This document shows positions 37,901 to 45,776 of a DNA stretch of 64,000 nucleotides, in pieces. The translations under genes were made by a program, and so were the position numbers. The stretch spans positions 1 through 64,000 of the forward strand of contig NZ_PNYA01000037.1 of assembly GCF_002879885.1 (NCBI RefSeq), written 5' to 3'. Position 1 is the stretch's first letter, and each line of letters opens with the position of its first letter. This stretch comes from Trinickia dabaoshanensis. Its GTDB lineage: Bacteria; Pseudomonadota; Gammaproteobacteria; Burkholderiales; Burkholderiaceae. Under the pieces are notes generated by a model. The model searched no databases. It worked only from the letters and a program-made list of their open reading frames with translations, and had not been told where the DNA came from.

Positions 37901-38774
37901 TGCGTTCGAGTTCGAGCCGGGCTTGCCGCTGGGCGTCGAGCGTCTGCGCCCGGTCTTTGAATTCGTTGTCGTCGGGCTCGAGCGCCAGATACGCATGCAC
38001 GGCATCGAGATAGGCCGGGTCGGCACCCGCCGATTGCAGCACGCTTCGCCACGCGTTCATCGCCTCGGTATGATCGACGTCTTCGCGCCGAGCAAGCGAC
38101 CACGCGAGCCGATTCGCCTCCGCCCTGGTCGCGCCGTTCTCGTTCAGCAAACCCACGAGCGTGAGCGCCGCCGCCGTATCGCTCGGATCGCCGGCAATCC
38201 GGCGACGCAATCCCTCGACGGCTTGCGCATAGCCGGCCGGGGTACCGGACAAAATCCGGTAGTACTCGGCGCCGAGTGCCCCGGGCGGCGCACCATGCGG
38301 AAAGAGAACTTGCAACCGGCGCACCGCCTCCTCGCCGTGCCCGCTGCGCGCGAGCAAGCGAATCGTCGCCAGCTCGCCTCGGCCGCTCGTGGCCGAGCGG
38401 TATTCGTCTTCGAGCTGCAATGTGGTCACGGCATCAGGCGCACGCGCCTTCAGGCGGTCGAGCTGCATCGCGGCCTCTCGCGCTTGGCCCAGCCGCAATT
38501 CGATGCGCACCGCCTCGCTGAGCAGCACGGGATCGTCGGGCGCGATCAGCAACGCCTTTTGCACGGCTTGCAACGCGAGGTCGTCGCGATGTTTGGCCGC
38601 CCACAGACGCGCCGTGGCAAGCAGGCGCGCCTCGGGTGTCACCGGCCGCGCGGCGGCATCCGGCGCTTTCGGTTCCGCCGCGTGAGCGGCGCCGCTGCCG
38701 GCCGCCCCGATCAGCGCGGCCAGCGCCGCGCATCGGACGAGGGCGGCCGCGCTCGGGCGCACGCTGTCCGTCAT
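34908..38774 (-). CDS. bcsC: Cellulose export channel BcsC (TPR scaffold and outer-membrane barrel)
   Basis: A 1288-residue periplasmic/outer-membrane protein with a signal peptide (VRCAALAALIGAAGSGAAHA). About 900 residues of TPR repeats follow, for example ALQAVQKALLIAPDDPVLLSEA; they span the periplasm and bind peptidoglycan and the BcsB complex. The last 330 residues form a beta barrel, ending in aromatic-rich strands (final residues GLYSDY), for cellulose export. ATG 38774 overlaps the bcsZ stop (ATGA), which fixes the start; ATGs a little upstream lie within bcsZ. Confidence 0.93.
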   Translation of the reverse strand: MTDSVRPSAAALVRCAALAALIGAAGSGAAHAAEPKAPDAAARPVTPEARLLATARLWAAKHRDDLALQAVQKALLIAPDDPVLLSEAVRIELRLGQAREAAMQLDRLKARAPDAVTTLQLEDEYRSATSGRGELATIRLLARSGHGEEAVRRLQVLFPHGAPPGALGAEYYRILSGTPAGYAQAVEGLRRRIAGDPSDTAAALTLVGLLNENGATRAEANRLAWSLARREDVDHTEAMNAWRSVLQSAGADPAYLDAVHAYLALEPDDNEFKDRAQTLDAQRQARLELERNPDYIAQHEGLKALSRGDLPAADSLLTRAAKARSNDADAVGGLGLVRLREGRHDEARTLFSRAAALAPDNRSKWDGLARTALLWGTIAKGREAAAAGRPADARREAQAALAIDPGNAQAKQLLADAWLAERNWAAAEPLLRELLARRQLNLGAVEGMQTLLRETGREREVAALLEALSQRFRDEADRRGLAGLRADALTLDAQRLTSLARFGPAAEDYEKALRLAPDAPWTRFALARIYRDLGLPQLGRAVMDDGLAVQASPEMRYATALYRNSIDDWAGAQAALEGIAPEARTQGMRALASKLDAQVALRQARAAFASGDRETAEQALANARTEGRDDPYVTASVAAMLIDEGQADQGLALMRDWMASHPQETDADVELRYGDLLGSAGRNDALAQWLAKLRRERQLTAQQSARLEDQSLRSVLRETDAALDQNDFAKARRTLLQASAAGKRDKRYALELADLERAQGHYGAARAALEPVLAHAPDDPDARLALARVLEDSGHREQALRLVRSVLESAQPDDIDTRLSAARRLAALRRPREAQALTDALQQNYPQRPDVTIEAGRLAQDLGEYDDAASLFRRSIAQERAAGVIARDPAGTPGQAALADLEQRRDPEIEAGWMPAFKAGDPGISDYHAQQVPIYIQVPYRYQGHFFLHLDTVHLDAGTLSITDPPSYALTTFGTYSAFLPPATTPVYLSHQQATGVALGTGYTSDAWRFDLGTTPLGFPVHYLVGGVRYRFDAGPASFSVSASRRPQTSSELSYAGLRDPWTNAVWGGVRRDGIDWHTGIDVGRMSWFSELGAGVLTGKNVASNQEVTIRAGFTTPVYRGRDMRVSTGLVGNWWHYTNNLRFYTYGQGGYYSPQRYTSLGVPFEWIGRRGGLTWDLTATVGASNSYEKDSPYYPEGLPNAPPGLAPHNPGSLVFTGGSTAGLSLSYGVSGVVQYRFNRRLVAGLRFDIDHAHDYAPSSGMIYLRYSFDARKPDTSLSPRPVGLYSDY

Positions 38775-39970
38775 CGTCCCTCGCTCGAGCATGCCGCTCG
38801 CCAACGAAGGTCCAAGGTGCCATTGGCCTTGAAGCGATAGCGGCCGTCGCGCCAGCCGAGACCGAACAAAGTCAACACGCTCGAGTAATACCCGGGAGGA
38901 TCGCGCGCTTCGAGCGACTGCACGCGATCGGCTTGCGCGCTAGCGGCGGACGATCGTCCTAGCGCGCTCAAAAAAGGCACCGCCGCGGCCGAAAAACCGG
39001 AATTGCCGGACTGTTTCGCCTGCCCGTTCGTCGTATCGATCGACTCGTACGGCGCACCGTGTTCGGCGATGTAATCGGCAAACGGCGTCAGGCGCGCGAG
39101 CAGCGGCTTCGCACCCGGCTGCGCCGGATCGAGCATGCCCGCCCAGAGATAGACGCGAATCGCGTCGTAACTACCCCGCGCCTGTGTATCGGTGTCCGGC
39201 TCGAAGCCTTTGCCCGTGACATAGCGCGCCCAGTCGGGCGCAAAGCCTTGCGGCGCCGTACCGAGCAAGAGCGCCGATGCCGACTCGGTCAAGCGCGCCC
39301 ATCGCCCATCGTCGCGCAGCATGCCGGCCAGCGCTTGCAACGCCTGCAGCGGCATATAGCTGGGATTGATCCGCCATTCATCCGGATTGGGATGGAAACC
39401 TTGAGGACCGGGCAGCAACGTCAGCCCCAGACCCGGCAGGATCGCCGTTTCTTGGTCGGCGATATGGCGTGCGAGCACGACCCCTCGCGCCGTATAGCTG
39501 CGCTCGTGCCAAACCTCGCCGGCCTGCAAGAGCGCGTAGGCGATCCACAGATCGGCATCCGAGGCCGCGTTCGCGTCGAGCACATGCCAGGCGCCGTCTT
39601 TATCCCGGCCCCACAGCCAAGCGGGCAAGTGACTCGTCAGATCGCCCTGCGCGAGGTTGTTCTCGGTCCAGCGCAACACTTCGTCGAAGGTTGCCCGGTC
39701 ATTCGCGATAAGCGCGAAAAGCAACGCATAGGCTTGCCCTTCCGACACCGTGCGATCGTCGGCCGAACCGACGTCGATCACGCGTCCGTCGGCGGATAAA
39801 AACCCGTGCTTGAACGCGTCCCAGCGCGGCCAGGCCGGCGTGCACGCCGGGGCCGTTCCGGCGCTGGCCGCGCCGGCCGTGCTCGAGCCCGCGACGAGGC
39901 CCGCCGCGATACCGCGCAGCACCCAACGCTTTGCAGTTCCGAGCGCGCGCCGCCGATCGGTCGACACCAT
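38771..39970 (-). CDS. bcsZ: Periplasmic endoglucanase BcsZ (GH8)
   Basis: A 399-residue GH8 cellulase with a signal peptide (RGIAAGLVAGSSTAGAASA). The catalytic acid Glu lies in DDRTVSEGQAYALLFAL near residue 75 and the second acidic residue in ANAASDADLWIAYALL. It trims or releases cellulose during export and is needed for proper synthesis in many bacteria. It starts three bases after bcsB and overlaps bcsC by four. Internal KGFEPDTDTQARGSYDAIRVYLW is the conserved GH8 late region. Confidence 0.93.
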   Translation of the reverse strand: MVSTDRRRALGTAKRWVLRGIAAGLVAGSSTAGAASAGTAPACTPAWPRWDAFKHGFLSADGRVIDVGSADDRTVSEGQAYALLFALIANDRATFDEVLRWTENNLAQGDLTSHLPAWLWGRDKDGAWHVLDANAASDADLWIAYALLQAGEVWHERSYTARGVVLARHIADQETAILPGLGLTLLPGPQGFHPNPDEWRINPSYMPLQALQALAGMLRDDGRWARLTESASALLLGTAPQGFAPDWARYVTGKGFEPDTDTQARGSYDAIRVYLWAGMLDPAQPGAKPLLARLTPFADYIAEHGAPYESIDTTNGQAKQSGNSGFSAAAVPFLSALGRSSAASAQADRVQSLEARDPPGYYSSVLTLFGLGWRDGRYRFKANGTLDLRWRAACSSEGR

Positions 39971-39973
39971 CGG

Positions 39974-42220
39974 TCAGATCCCCCGGCGCCGCGCCGCCAG
40001 TTCTTGCAAGGCGGTGAACGCGCCGATAGCGAGCAGCAACCCACCGATCGCGCCGAGCACGCCGAGCACGACCGGGTGCCGAATGGCGCGGCCCCAAATC
40101 TGCGCATACCAAGGCACGTAACCGACCACATAGGTATCGCCGACGCGCATGCTCTCGATACGTTCGCCCTGAACGAGCGCGACGTCGCCTTGCAGCTTGG
40201 CGACGCGATCGGGCTTTTCGAGCGCATCGAGCAAATCGTCGAGACGAGCGGGCGACGTGCCGGTCATGGCGACGACGCTGCGTCCGTGGCTGCCCGGCAA
40301 TTCGAAGCCGAGCAAGGCCGCGAGCGGTCCGCTTTCGCCGAGGCGCGCGCTGCCCTCGGGCACCTGCACGCCGTCGCGCCAGTACTCTTTGACGGAAAAA
40401 GCCGTCCGCGTGATATGGCCGTTCGAGTCCGCCGCGATCGAGAGCGGCGACACTGCGCGCCAGCTCGGCGGCAACACATCCGACCGGCTATCGCCGATGA
40501 CGAGCAAGTCCTTGTCTTTCACGGCTTGCGCTTGTCCCGCGCGCAGCACCTGCACGCGCAGCGACGGCAGGCCCGTCCACTGCCCCATATGGCCGAGTAC
40601 CGTTAGGAGCGCCTCGAGGTCTTGCGGCGCGGGGCGATCGGGCACGATGACGGCCGTCTGCGCCAGATCGGCATACCGCGTAAACGGAAAGCCGCTGTTG
40701 GCGAAGTACGCGAGATTCGGCATCCGCGCGTAGTGCACGAAATGCGAGAAATCGATGGTCGAATCGGGATCGACGGCGGCGCGAACCGGGTTTTGCGCGA
40801 CGCCTTGGCACAACCCGGTCTTTTGCGAGTCGAGATCGAACTTCAACTGAAGCTGATTCGCGCTGCCGACGCGGAACGCCGGGATATCGAGCAGATCGGC
40901 CGTGCGCGCGTCGGAACCGCCCAAGATGGGCAGTTGCAGCCGGCCCTTGCCGTCCTTGTCCTCCGCCGGCGGCAAGCGCAGCGACTTCACGAGCAAATCG
41001 TTGATCGAGATCGCCAGAGCCGAATTGTTCTGCACCGTCGGCGCCGTATAGCGGTACTTCAAATCGAGCGGCACGCCCTGCCCGCTCCACGAATACAGAT
41101 CGGCCGGCACGCGCAGATTGAGTCGAATCGCGTCGGGCCGGCTACCGGAGACTTGAAGTTGTTTGGGATCGTCCACCAGGCGCTTGAACGGGATCGGCCG
41201 CCCGATCGGCAACCAGCGCGGCGCATCGTACGGTTTGCGCTCGGGCCCGATGTCCACGTGCTCGATACTGGCCTGCGACCCGGTCAGCGCGGCTTTGCCC
41301 AGCACCAGCGCATCGGCCGCTTGTTTGACTTCGGCCTCGGTGCGGCCCGTCACGATCAGCAGCTTCATATTCGGCGCGGACGGATTGTCGGCCATGATCA
41401 GCATCGGCCCGTCGATCGTGGGCAGTGTCAAACCCGCGGGCAACTGCGCGCGGGTGCCGACGACAACGGCATGGCCATCGGTCGGCAGGCTGCTCGAGAC
41501 CGAGAACCGCGCCTGGCGATAATCGGCCAGTTCGCCGAACCACGACGCTAAGATGCCGGCGCTTTCGAGCGTCGAATCGTCGGGCGACGCGGGCAGCACG
41601 AACGGCAGCCGCAACTCCCGCGGATCGCGCCGATCGAAGAAAGGCGCGGGCAGCAAGCTCAAGTCGTCGGGTAGCTTGAGCGGCTGGGTGTCGAGCAGGA
41701 TTTCGCTGGTTGGGCTGATGTCGGCCCACAGCGCGGAGTTCTCGGGATCTTCGCAGTGATCGAGCGTGTAGTGCGCGATCAACTGCACGTTCAACTGGTT
41801 GAAGTCCGTCAGAAAGCGCGGGTCCAGCGCGATGTCGCGCGTAATCATTTGCCCCGCGTGCTCGCTATCGAACGGCACCGTCGCCACGGCCTCGCCGTTG
41901 ATCGATACCTTCAGATGAGAGAGCGGAAAAACGAGTGCCGGCGAGTAGGTGTAGCGTAGCCGCAACGTCGCGGCCGTCACGACGCGATCGAGCCGCACGC
42001 CCACGTTGATCGTGCGCGTATCGTCGGGCCCACGCAGATGCAGCGGCTCATAAGCGCCGAGCGTCGCGAACTTGAATGTCGTGGACGCCGCGGGCACCGC
42101 GCTATTGGCGGTTGCCGAAGGCGAAGCGGCGCTCTGGGGCGCGGCGAGTAACGAAGGACTGAACGACCAGGCGGCCAAGACGGCCGAACAAAAGTAAGTC
42201 GATAACGCGAGTTTCTTCAT
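39974..42220 (-). CDS. bcsB: Cellulose synthase periplasmic subunit BcsB
   Basis: A 748-residue periplasmic partner of BcsA with a signal peptide (LALSTYFCSAVLAAWSFSPSLLAA). It has the repeated carbohydrate-binding and flavodoxin-like domains (PLHLRGPDDTRTINVGVRLDR at about residue 57, later SGSRPDAIRLNLRVPADLYSW) and a C-terminal membrane anchor (HPVVLGVLGAIGGLLLAIGAF) that packs on BcsA. It is first in the transcription unit. The upstream region carries a promoter candidate at 42362. Confidence 0.93.
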   Translation of the reverse strand: MKKLALSTYFCSAVLAAWSFSPSLLAAPQSAASPSATANSAVPAASTTFKFATLGAYEPLHLRGPDDTRTINVGVRLDRVVTAATLRLRYTYSPALVFPLSHLKVSINGEAVATVPFDSEHAGQMITRDIALDPRFLTDFNQLNVQLIAHYTLDHCEDPENSALWADISPTSEILLDTQPLKLPDDLSLLPAPFFDRRDPRELRLPFVLPASPDDSTLESAGILASWFGELADYRQARFSVSSSLPTDGHAVVVGTRAQLPAGLTLPTIDGPMLIMADNPSAPNMKLLIVTGRTEAEVKQAADALVLGKAALTGSQASIEHVDIGPERKPYDAPRWLPIGRPIPFKRLVDDPKQLQVSGSRPDAIRLNLRVPADLYSWSGQGVPLDLKYRYTAPTVQNNSALAISINDLLVKSLRLPPAEDKDGKGRLQLPILGGSDARTADLLDIPAFRVGSANQLQLKFDLDSQKTGLCQGVAQNPVRAAVDPDSTIDFSHFVHYARMPNLAYFANSGFPFTRYADLAQTAVIVPDRPAPQDLEALLTVLGHMGQWTGLPSLRVQVLRAGQAQAVKDKDLLVIGDSRSDVLPPSWRAVSPLSIAADSNGHITRTAFSVKEYWRDGVQVPEGSARLGESGPLAALLGFELPGSHGRSVVAMTGTSPARLDDLLDALEKPDRVAKLQGDVALVQGERIESMRVGDTYVVGYVPWYAQIWGRAIRHPVVLGVLGAIGGLLLAIGAFTALQELAARRRGI

Positions 42221-42548
42221 TGACGGCCCGTTTCATGCCGAACGGGAGGACGCCCCACCGACGGCCTGTCCTTGCGCGGCGTGCCATCCGGCCAATTTCC
42301 CGCGGCCTTGCTCACAGACGGCCGGGCGCACGCCGATTTCGGCTCATTCGTATACATGGCTTATATAGTCGGAACTTTGACCTGCGACAAATGATTTGAA
42401 CCTAGCTGCGACCTTGACTCGATGCCCCGCGCAATGGGGGCGTGTCGCTGCGCGAAGCCGCCAAGCATAGCAGACAAGTGTGACAAACTTACCGTACTTT
42501 TCAGCACAGCCGGCTGCGGCGTTCGCGGCCGATCGATAGGTACGCCCG
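42221..42548. other. Divergent intergenic region between bcsB and dgkA
   Basis: About 330 bp; it should hold the promoter of the whole bcs operon and that of dgkA. A minus-strand promoter candidate is listed separately (42362-42390). The bcsB leader would be about 135 nt. No further dyad stood out. Confidence 0.6.
42362..42390 (-). promoter_or_regulatory. Promoter candidate for the bcs operon
   Basis: On the minus strand TTGTCG (42390-42385) is followed after 17 bp by TATATA (42367-42362); each has four of six consensus matches. It points at bcsB, 142 bp downstream. Confidence 0.35.
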
Positions 42549-42992
42549 ATGGTCCGTCAGAGCAAATCGCCCAGCGCCTCCCCTTCCCACGACCCACTCG
42601 TATCGCCCCCGAAGCGAACCGGTATCACGCGCGCACTCTTCGCCCTGAAACATTCGTATGACGGCTTGCTTGCGACCTTCCGCGCCGAAAGTGCTTTTCG
42701 CCAGGAGGTCGCGCTAGCCGTCGTGTTACTGCCCTGTGCGGTGTTGCTGCCGGTTGCCGCGATCGAACGGGTCATGTTGATCGGCTCCGTGCTGCTCGTC
42801 TTACTCGTCGAATTGCTGAACTCGGCCGTCGAGGCCGTGGTCGACCGCATCTCGCTGGACCGGCACGAACTTTCGCGCCGCGCGAAAGATTGCGGCAGCG
42901 CCGCCGTGCTCATCGCGCTCGCGATCTGCGCCACGACCTGGGGGACGCTGCTCTGGCCGGTGTTGAAGCAATGGTGGCGTGCGCATCGATGA
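42549..42992 (+). CDS. dgkA: Diacylglycerol kinase
   Basis: A 147-residue inner-membrane kinase of the DgkA family. Three membrane helices are visible. The signature ELLNSAVEAVVDRISLDRHELSRRAKDCGSAAV holds the ATP/Mg site residues (Glu, Asn, Lys-Asp). It recycles diacylglycerol to phosphatidate. This may be relevant next door, since BcsG releases diacylglycerol when it takes phosphoethanolamine from phosphatidylethanolamine. The N-terminal 25 residues are hydrophilic and longer than in E. coli. Confidence 0.9.
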   Translation: MVRQSKSPSASPSHDPLVSPPKRTGITRALFALKHSYDGLLATFRAESAFRQEVALAVVLLPCAVLLPVAAIERVMLIGSVLLVLLVELLNSAVEAVVDRISLDRHELSRRAKDCGSAAVLIALAICATTWGTLLWPVLKQWWRAHR

Positions 42993-43196
42993 TGCCAGCC
43001 ATTCGAACGCGATCGGCCGACCGGTAGGATGGGGAATTTTTACTCGCGGGCGACGTTTTTCTTTCTAATTCATTACAAATCGAGCCGCAACGGGTAGCGC
43101 GTAACACTTACCCTGGGCAAATGCCTGATTGAAGCCGGTCAAGTTTTCTTGTTACAGCAACATGAAAAAATTGCCGAAAACCCTAAGCGTGCTTTT

Positions 43197-43216
43197 TTCC
43201 TACATTTTATTAGGAA
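43197..43216. promoter_or_regulatory. Dyad TTCCTA-N8-TAGGAA upstream of flhD
   Basis: A perfect 6-bp inverted repeat with an eight-base AT-rich spacer, about 175 bp before flhD. It may be an operator or a transcript hairpin. Confidence 0.35.
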
Positions 43217-43261
43217 GGGATTGCTTTCGGTAAAAGCGGTTCTTAGAATGGCCCCCATGGT

Positions 43262-43276
43262 GTTACAAGTTGTAAC
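43262..43276. promoter_or_regulatory. 15-bp palindrome GTTACAA-G-TTGTAAC upstream of flhD
   Basis: Perfect seven-base arms around one base, 114 bp before the flhD start. Its size fits a dimeric repressor or activator of flagellar master-operon transcription; the binding protein is unknown. Confidence 0.4.
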
Positions 43277-43390
43277 TGGCTGTATCAAAGAATGCACCGG
43301 GGTCGCGCAAACGATGTCGTCCCCGCGAGCGACAAAATTACACGGTAGAAAATACCGGACTGGGTCAACGGGGCTTCGGAAACGTGAGAA

Positions 43391-43711
43391 ATGGACCGCA
43401 GCAGCGAGACGCTGGACTCTATCCGCGAAATTAATTTGTCGTACATCATGCTTGCGCAGCGCATGCTGCGCGAGGACAAGGCCATCGGCATGTTCCGTCT
43501 TGGCCTGTCGTCGGAGTTGGCCGATTTGCTGGCCGGGCTTTCGCTCGCGCAGAGCGTGAAGCTTGCTTCCTCCGACCAACTGTTGTGCTTCTTCCGCTTC
43601 AACGACCACTCGATGCTGTCGGCTTTGACGCAGACCGCGAAAAACGCCGAAGTGGCCGCCACGCACACCGCTATCCTGCTGGCCAGCCAGCCGGCCGAGC
43701 AGTTCGCGTAA
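43391..43711 (+). CDS. flhD: Flagellar transcriptional activator FlhD
   Basis: A 106-residue protein typical of FlhD: LDSIREINLSYIMLAQRMLREDKAIGMFRLGLSSELADLLAGLSLAQ then LCFFRFND. It combines with FlhC as FlhD4C2, activating class II flagellar promoters. flhC follows after 17 bp. In many Burkholderiales motA/motB and che genes come next, but here they do not. Confidence 0.95.
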   Translation: MDRSSETLDSIREINLSYIMLAQRMLREDKAIGMFRLGLSSELADLLAGLSLAQSVKLASSDQLLCFFRFNDHSMLSALTQTAKNAEVAATHTAILLASQPAEQFA

Positions 43712-43728
43712 ATCGACGAGGCAAGGTC

Positions 43729-44289
43729 ATGGTCCAGAAAAAGAGCCTCACGGAAGACGCCCAGGAAGTATTCCGCGCCATCGCGCTCATCGAGCTCGGG
43801 GCGCGCATGCAGGTGCTCGAAAGCGAGTTGACCCTCTCTCGCGACCGCATGATCCGCCTGTATCGCGAAATCAAAGGCGTATCGCCGCCGAAGGGGATGC
43901 TGCCCTTCTCGGCCGACTGGTACATGACGTGGCTCGCGAACATTCACGCATCGCTGTTCTACAACACGTACGTGTTCTTGAAGCACGAGGCGGGTTGCTC
44001 GCATCTGGATGCGCTCACGAAGGGCTATCGCCTGTACCTGGAGCATTGCAAGCATAGCGACGCCGAGCCCGTGCTCGACCTGACGCGCGCCTGGACGCTC
44101 GTGCGCTTTTTCGACGCCGACATCTTGCAATTGACGCCCTGCTGCCGTTGCAGCGGCAAGTTCGTCGCGCACAAGCACGATTTGCAGAACAACGTCGTAT
44201 GCGGCGCATGTCAGCCGCCGTCGCGCGCGGGCAAGACCAAACGCGCCGCGATAGCCAAACACAACCGCGAAGCGGCGCAAGCCGCGTAA
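43729..44289 (+). CDS. flhC: Flagellar transcriptional activator FlhC
   Basis: A 186-residue zinc-binding partner of FlhD. The N-terminal half matches FlhC (AIALIELGARMQVLESELTLSRDRMIRLYREIKG), and the zinc ligands are in TPCCRCSGKF and NNVVCGACQPP. The basic C-terminus (RAGKTKRAAIAKHNREA) is typical. It makes the main DNA contacts in the complex. The ATG at 43729 was chosen for its position after flhD; the frame is open further back inside flhD. A strong hairpin follows 40 bp after the stop. Confidence 0.95.
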   Translation: MVQKKSLTEDAQEVFRAIALIELGARMQVLESELTLSRDRMIRLYREIKGVSPPKGMLPFSADWYMTWLANIHASLFYNTYVFLKHEAGCSHLDALTKGYRLYLEHCKHSDAEPVLDLTRAWTLVRFFDADILQLTPCCRCSGKFVAHKHDLQNNVVCGACQPPSRAGKTKRAAIAKHNREAAQAA

Positions 44290-44329
44290 TCGCCGCCCCT
44301 TGCCGTAGCGCTTGCCCAATACCGCCTGC

Positions 44330-44362
44330 CGCGCGACCCGCTCCGATAGATAGGGTCGCGCG
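44330..44362 (+). terminator. Hairpin behind flhDC
   Basis: A ten-bp GC-rich stem (CGCGCGACCC with GGGTCGCGCG) around a 13-base loop, 40 bases after the flhC stop. No T tract follows. Confidence 0.45.
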
Positions 44363-44591
44363 CGGGCGCATCCTCTCAGGCGGCTCCCGTGGGACCGCAA
44401 CCGCAACTCGGCAAATAAAAGCTAAAAAAAGCCGATTAAGCGTTTCGTGAGCCACTCATTCGACTCGGGATTTTCCCTGAGTGGCCTCCTCGATTGCCGC
44501 AACGCAATAAAACCGCTTTTCCCCCGCCGGGGCGGCCTTCGCTCGCCATTAGACCGAATTGTCTTTTTCGCACTGCACCCAACGACCGTCC

Positions 44592-44640
44592 TTGACTCCG
44601 ACCGTTCGCGCTGCTGTACTAAATCCACGCAGTTGATTTA
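44592..44640 (+). promoter_or_regulatory. frc promoter with overlapping operator
   Basis: TTGACT (44592-44597), a 17-bp spacer, and TGTACT (44615-44620) form a sigma70-type promoter. The dyad TAAATC-N9-GATTTA (44620-44640) begins at the last -10 base and covers the expected start site near 44627, the place for a repressor. The ROK regulator encoded in the same operon is the natural candidate. Confidence 0.5.
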
Positions 44641-44701
44641 ATCGAGCAGCCGAAGCGACGCGCTGCCAATTCGTTGTCAATCACCCGGAGGAGAGCGTTC
44701 G

Positions 44702-45694
44702 ATGAAAACCCGTCCTTACCTGGCCGCCGCCCGGCACTTGATGCTCGGCGCCGCTGTTGCCTCGGCTGTTTGCGCCGGTGCGGCATTCGCCGATGAGCCG
44801 ATCGTCGGCCTCATCACGAAGACCGACACCAACCCGTTCTTCGTGAAAATGAAGCAAGGCGCCCAAGCCGCTGCCCAAAAGGACGGCGCGAAGCTGCTGA
44901 CCGCCGCCGGCCGATTCGACGGCGACAACTCATCCCAGGTCACCGCCCTCGAAAACATGACGACGGCAGGTGCCAAGGCGATCCTGATCACGCCTAGCGA
45001 CACGAAGGCCATCGTCCCGTCGATCAAGAAAGCACGCGACGCCGGCGTCATGGTCATCGCGCTCGATACGCCCACCGATCCGCAAAGCGCCACCGACGCG
45101 CTGTTCGCCACGAACAACTTCAAGGCCGGCGAGTTGATCGGCGCGTACGCGAAGAAGGCACTCGGCGGCAAGCCCGCCAAGATCGCCACGCTCGATCTCG
45201 CACCGGGCATCTCCGTGGGCATCTTGCGCCACGACGGCTTCCTGAAAGGCTTCGGCATCAAGGCGGGCGATCCGAGCATCGTCTGCAGCCAGGACACGCG
45301 CGGCGATCAGTCGAAGGGACAAGCGGCGATGGAGAACTGCCTGCAGAAGTCGCCCGACATCAACGTCGTCTACACGATCAACGAGCCCGCCGCGGCCGGC
45401 GCCTATCGCGCGCTGAAAACCGCGGGCAAGGAGAAGAACGTGCTGATCGTGTCGGTCGACGGCGGCTGCGAAGGCGTGCGTAACGTGAAGGCCGGCGAAA
45501 TCGCGGCAACCTCGCAGCAATACCCGCTGAAGATGGCCGCGCTCGGCGTCGATGCCGGTGTCGAATATGCGAAGAGCGGCAAGAAGGTGAGCGGCTATAC
45601 CGATACCGGCGTCGAGCTGATCACCGACAAACCGATGCCTGGCGTCGACAGCAAAGACACGGCATACGGCCTGCAAAACTGCTGGGGCAAGTAA
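44702..45694 (+). CDS. frcB: Sugar ABC transporter periplasmic binding protein (fructose-type FrcB)
   Basis: A 330-residue periplasmic binding protein with signal peptide cleaved near AAFADEP. The ribose-type type-1 fold is clear: VGLITKTDTNPFFVKMKQGAQ, ILITPSDTKAIVPSIKKA, VYTINEPAAAGAYRAL and VSVDGGCEGV. The binding protein, permease, single-domain ATPase and ROK regulator are in the FrcBCA-FrcR order known from rhizobia, so fructose is the likely ligand, with ribose and mannose as alternatives. GGAGGAG precedes the ATG. Confidence 0.85.
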   Translation: MKTRPYLAAARHLMLGAAVASAVCAGAAFADEPIVGLITKTDTNPFFVKMKQGAQAAAQKDGAKLLTAAGRFDGDNSSQVTALENMTTAGAKAILITPSDTKAIVPSIKKARDAGVMVIALDTPTDPQSATDALFATNNFKAGELIGAYAKKALGGKPAKIATLDLAPGISVGILRHDGFLKGFGIKAGDPSIVCSQDTRGDQSKGQAAMENCLQKSPDINVVYTINEPAAAGAYRALKTAGKEKNVLIVSVDGGCEGVRNVKAGEIAATSQQYPLKMAALGVDAGVEYAKSGKKVSGYTDTGVELITDKPMPGVDSKDTAYGLQNCWGK

Positions 45695-45776
45695 CGCAGT
45701 CACGGCGCGCGGCGAAGCGCCGCTTCGCCGCCGCGCCTGCGCTGTCAGTCATTTCGATCGTAGGAGAAGACGCATC

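Larger units (their letters stand above)
42993..43390. other. Long leader region upstream of flhD
   Basis: About 400 bp, AT-rich in its middle (43030-43260), with no gene. It carries two dyads, listed separately. Long regulated leaders are usual for flhDC, which integrates many inputs. Confidence 0.55.
44290..44701. other. Intergenic region between flhC and frcB
   Basis: About 410 bp without a gene. It holds a terminator-like hairpin behind flhC (44330), a GCCACTCA/TGAGTGGC stem with a 19-base loop (44451-44485), and a promoter with an overlapping dyad ahead of frcB (44592-44640). Confidence 0.6.

Noticed and set aside
44451-44485. GCCACTCA/TGAGTGGC inverted repeat
   Set aside because: The 19-base loop and lack of a T tract make it unconvincing as a terminator, and it is not placed over a promoter.
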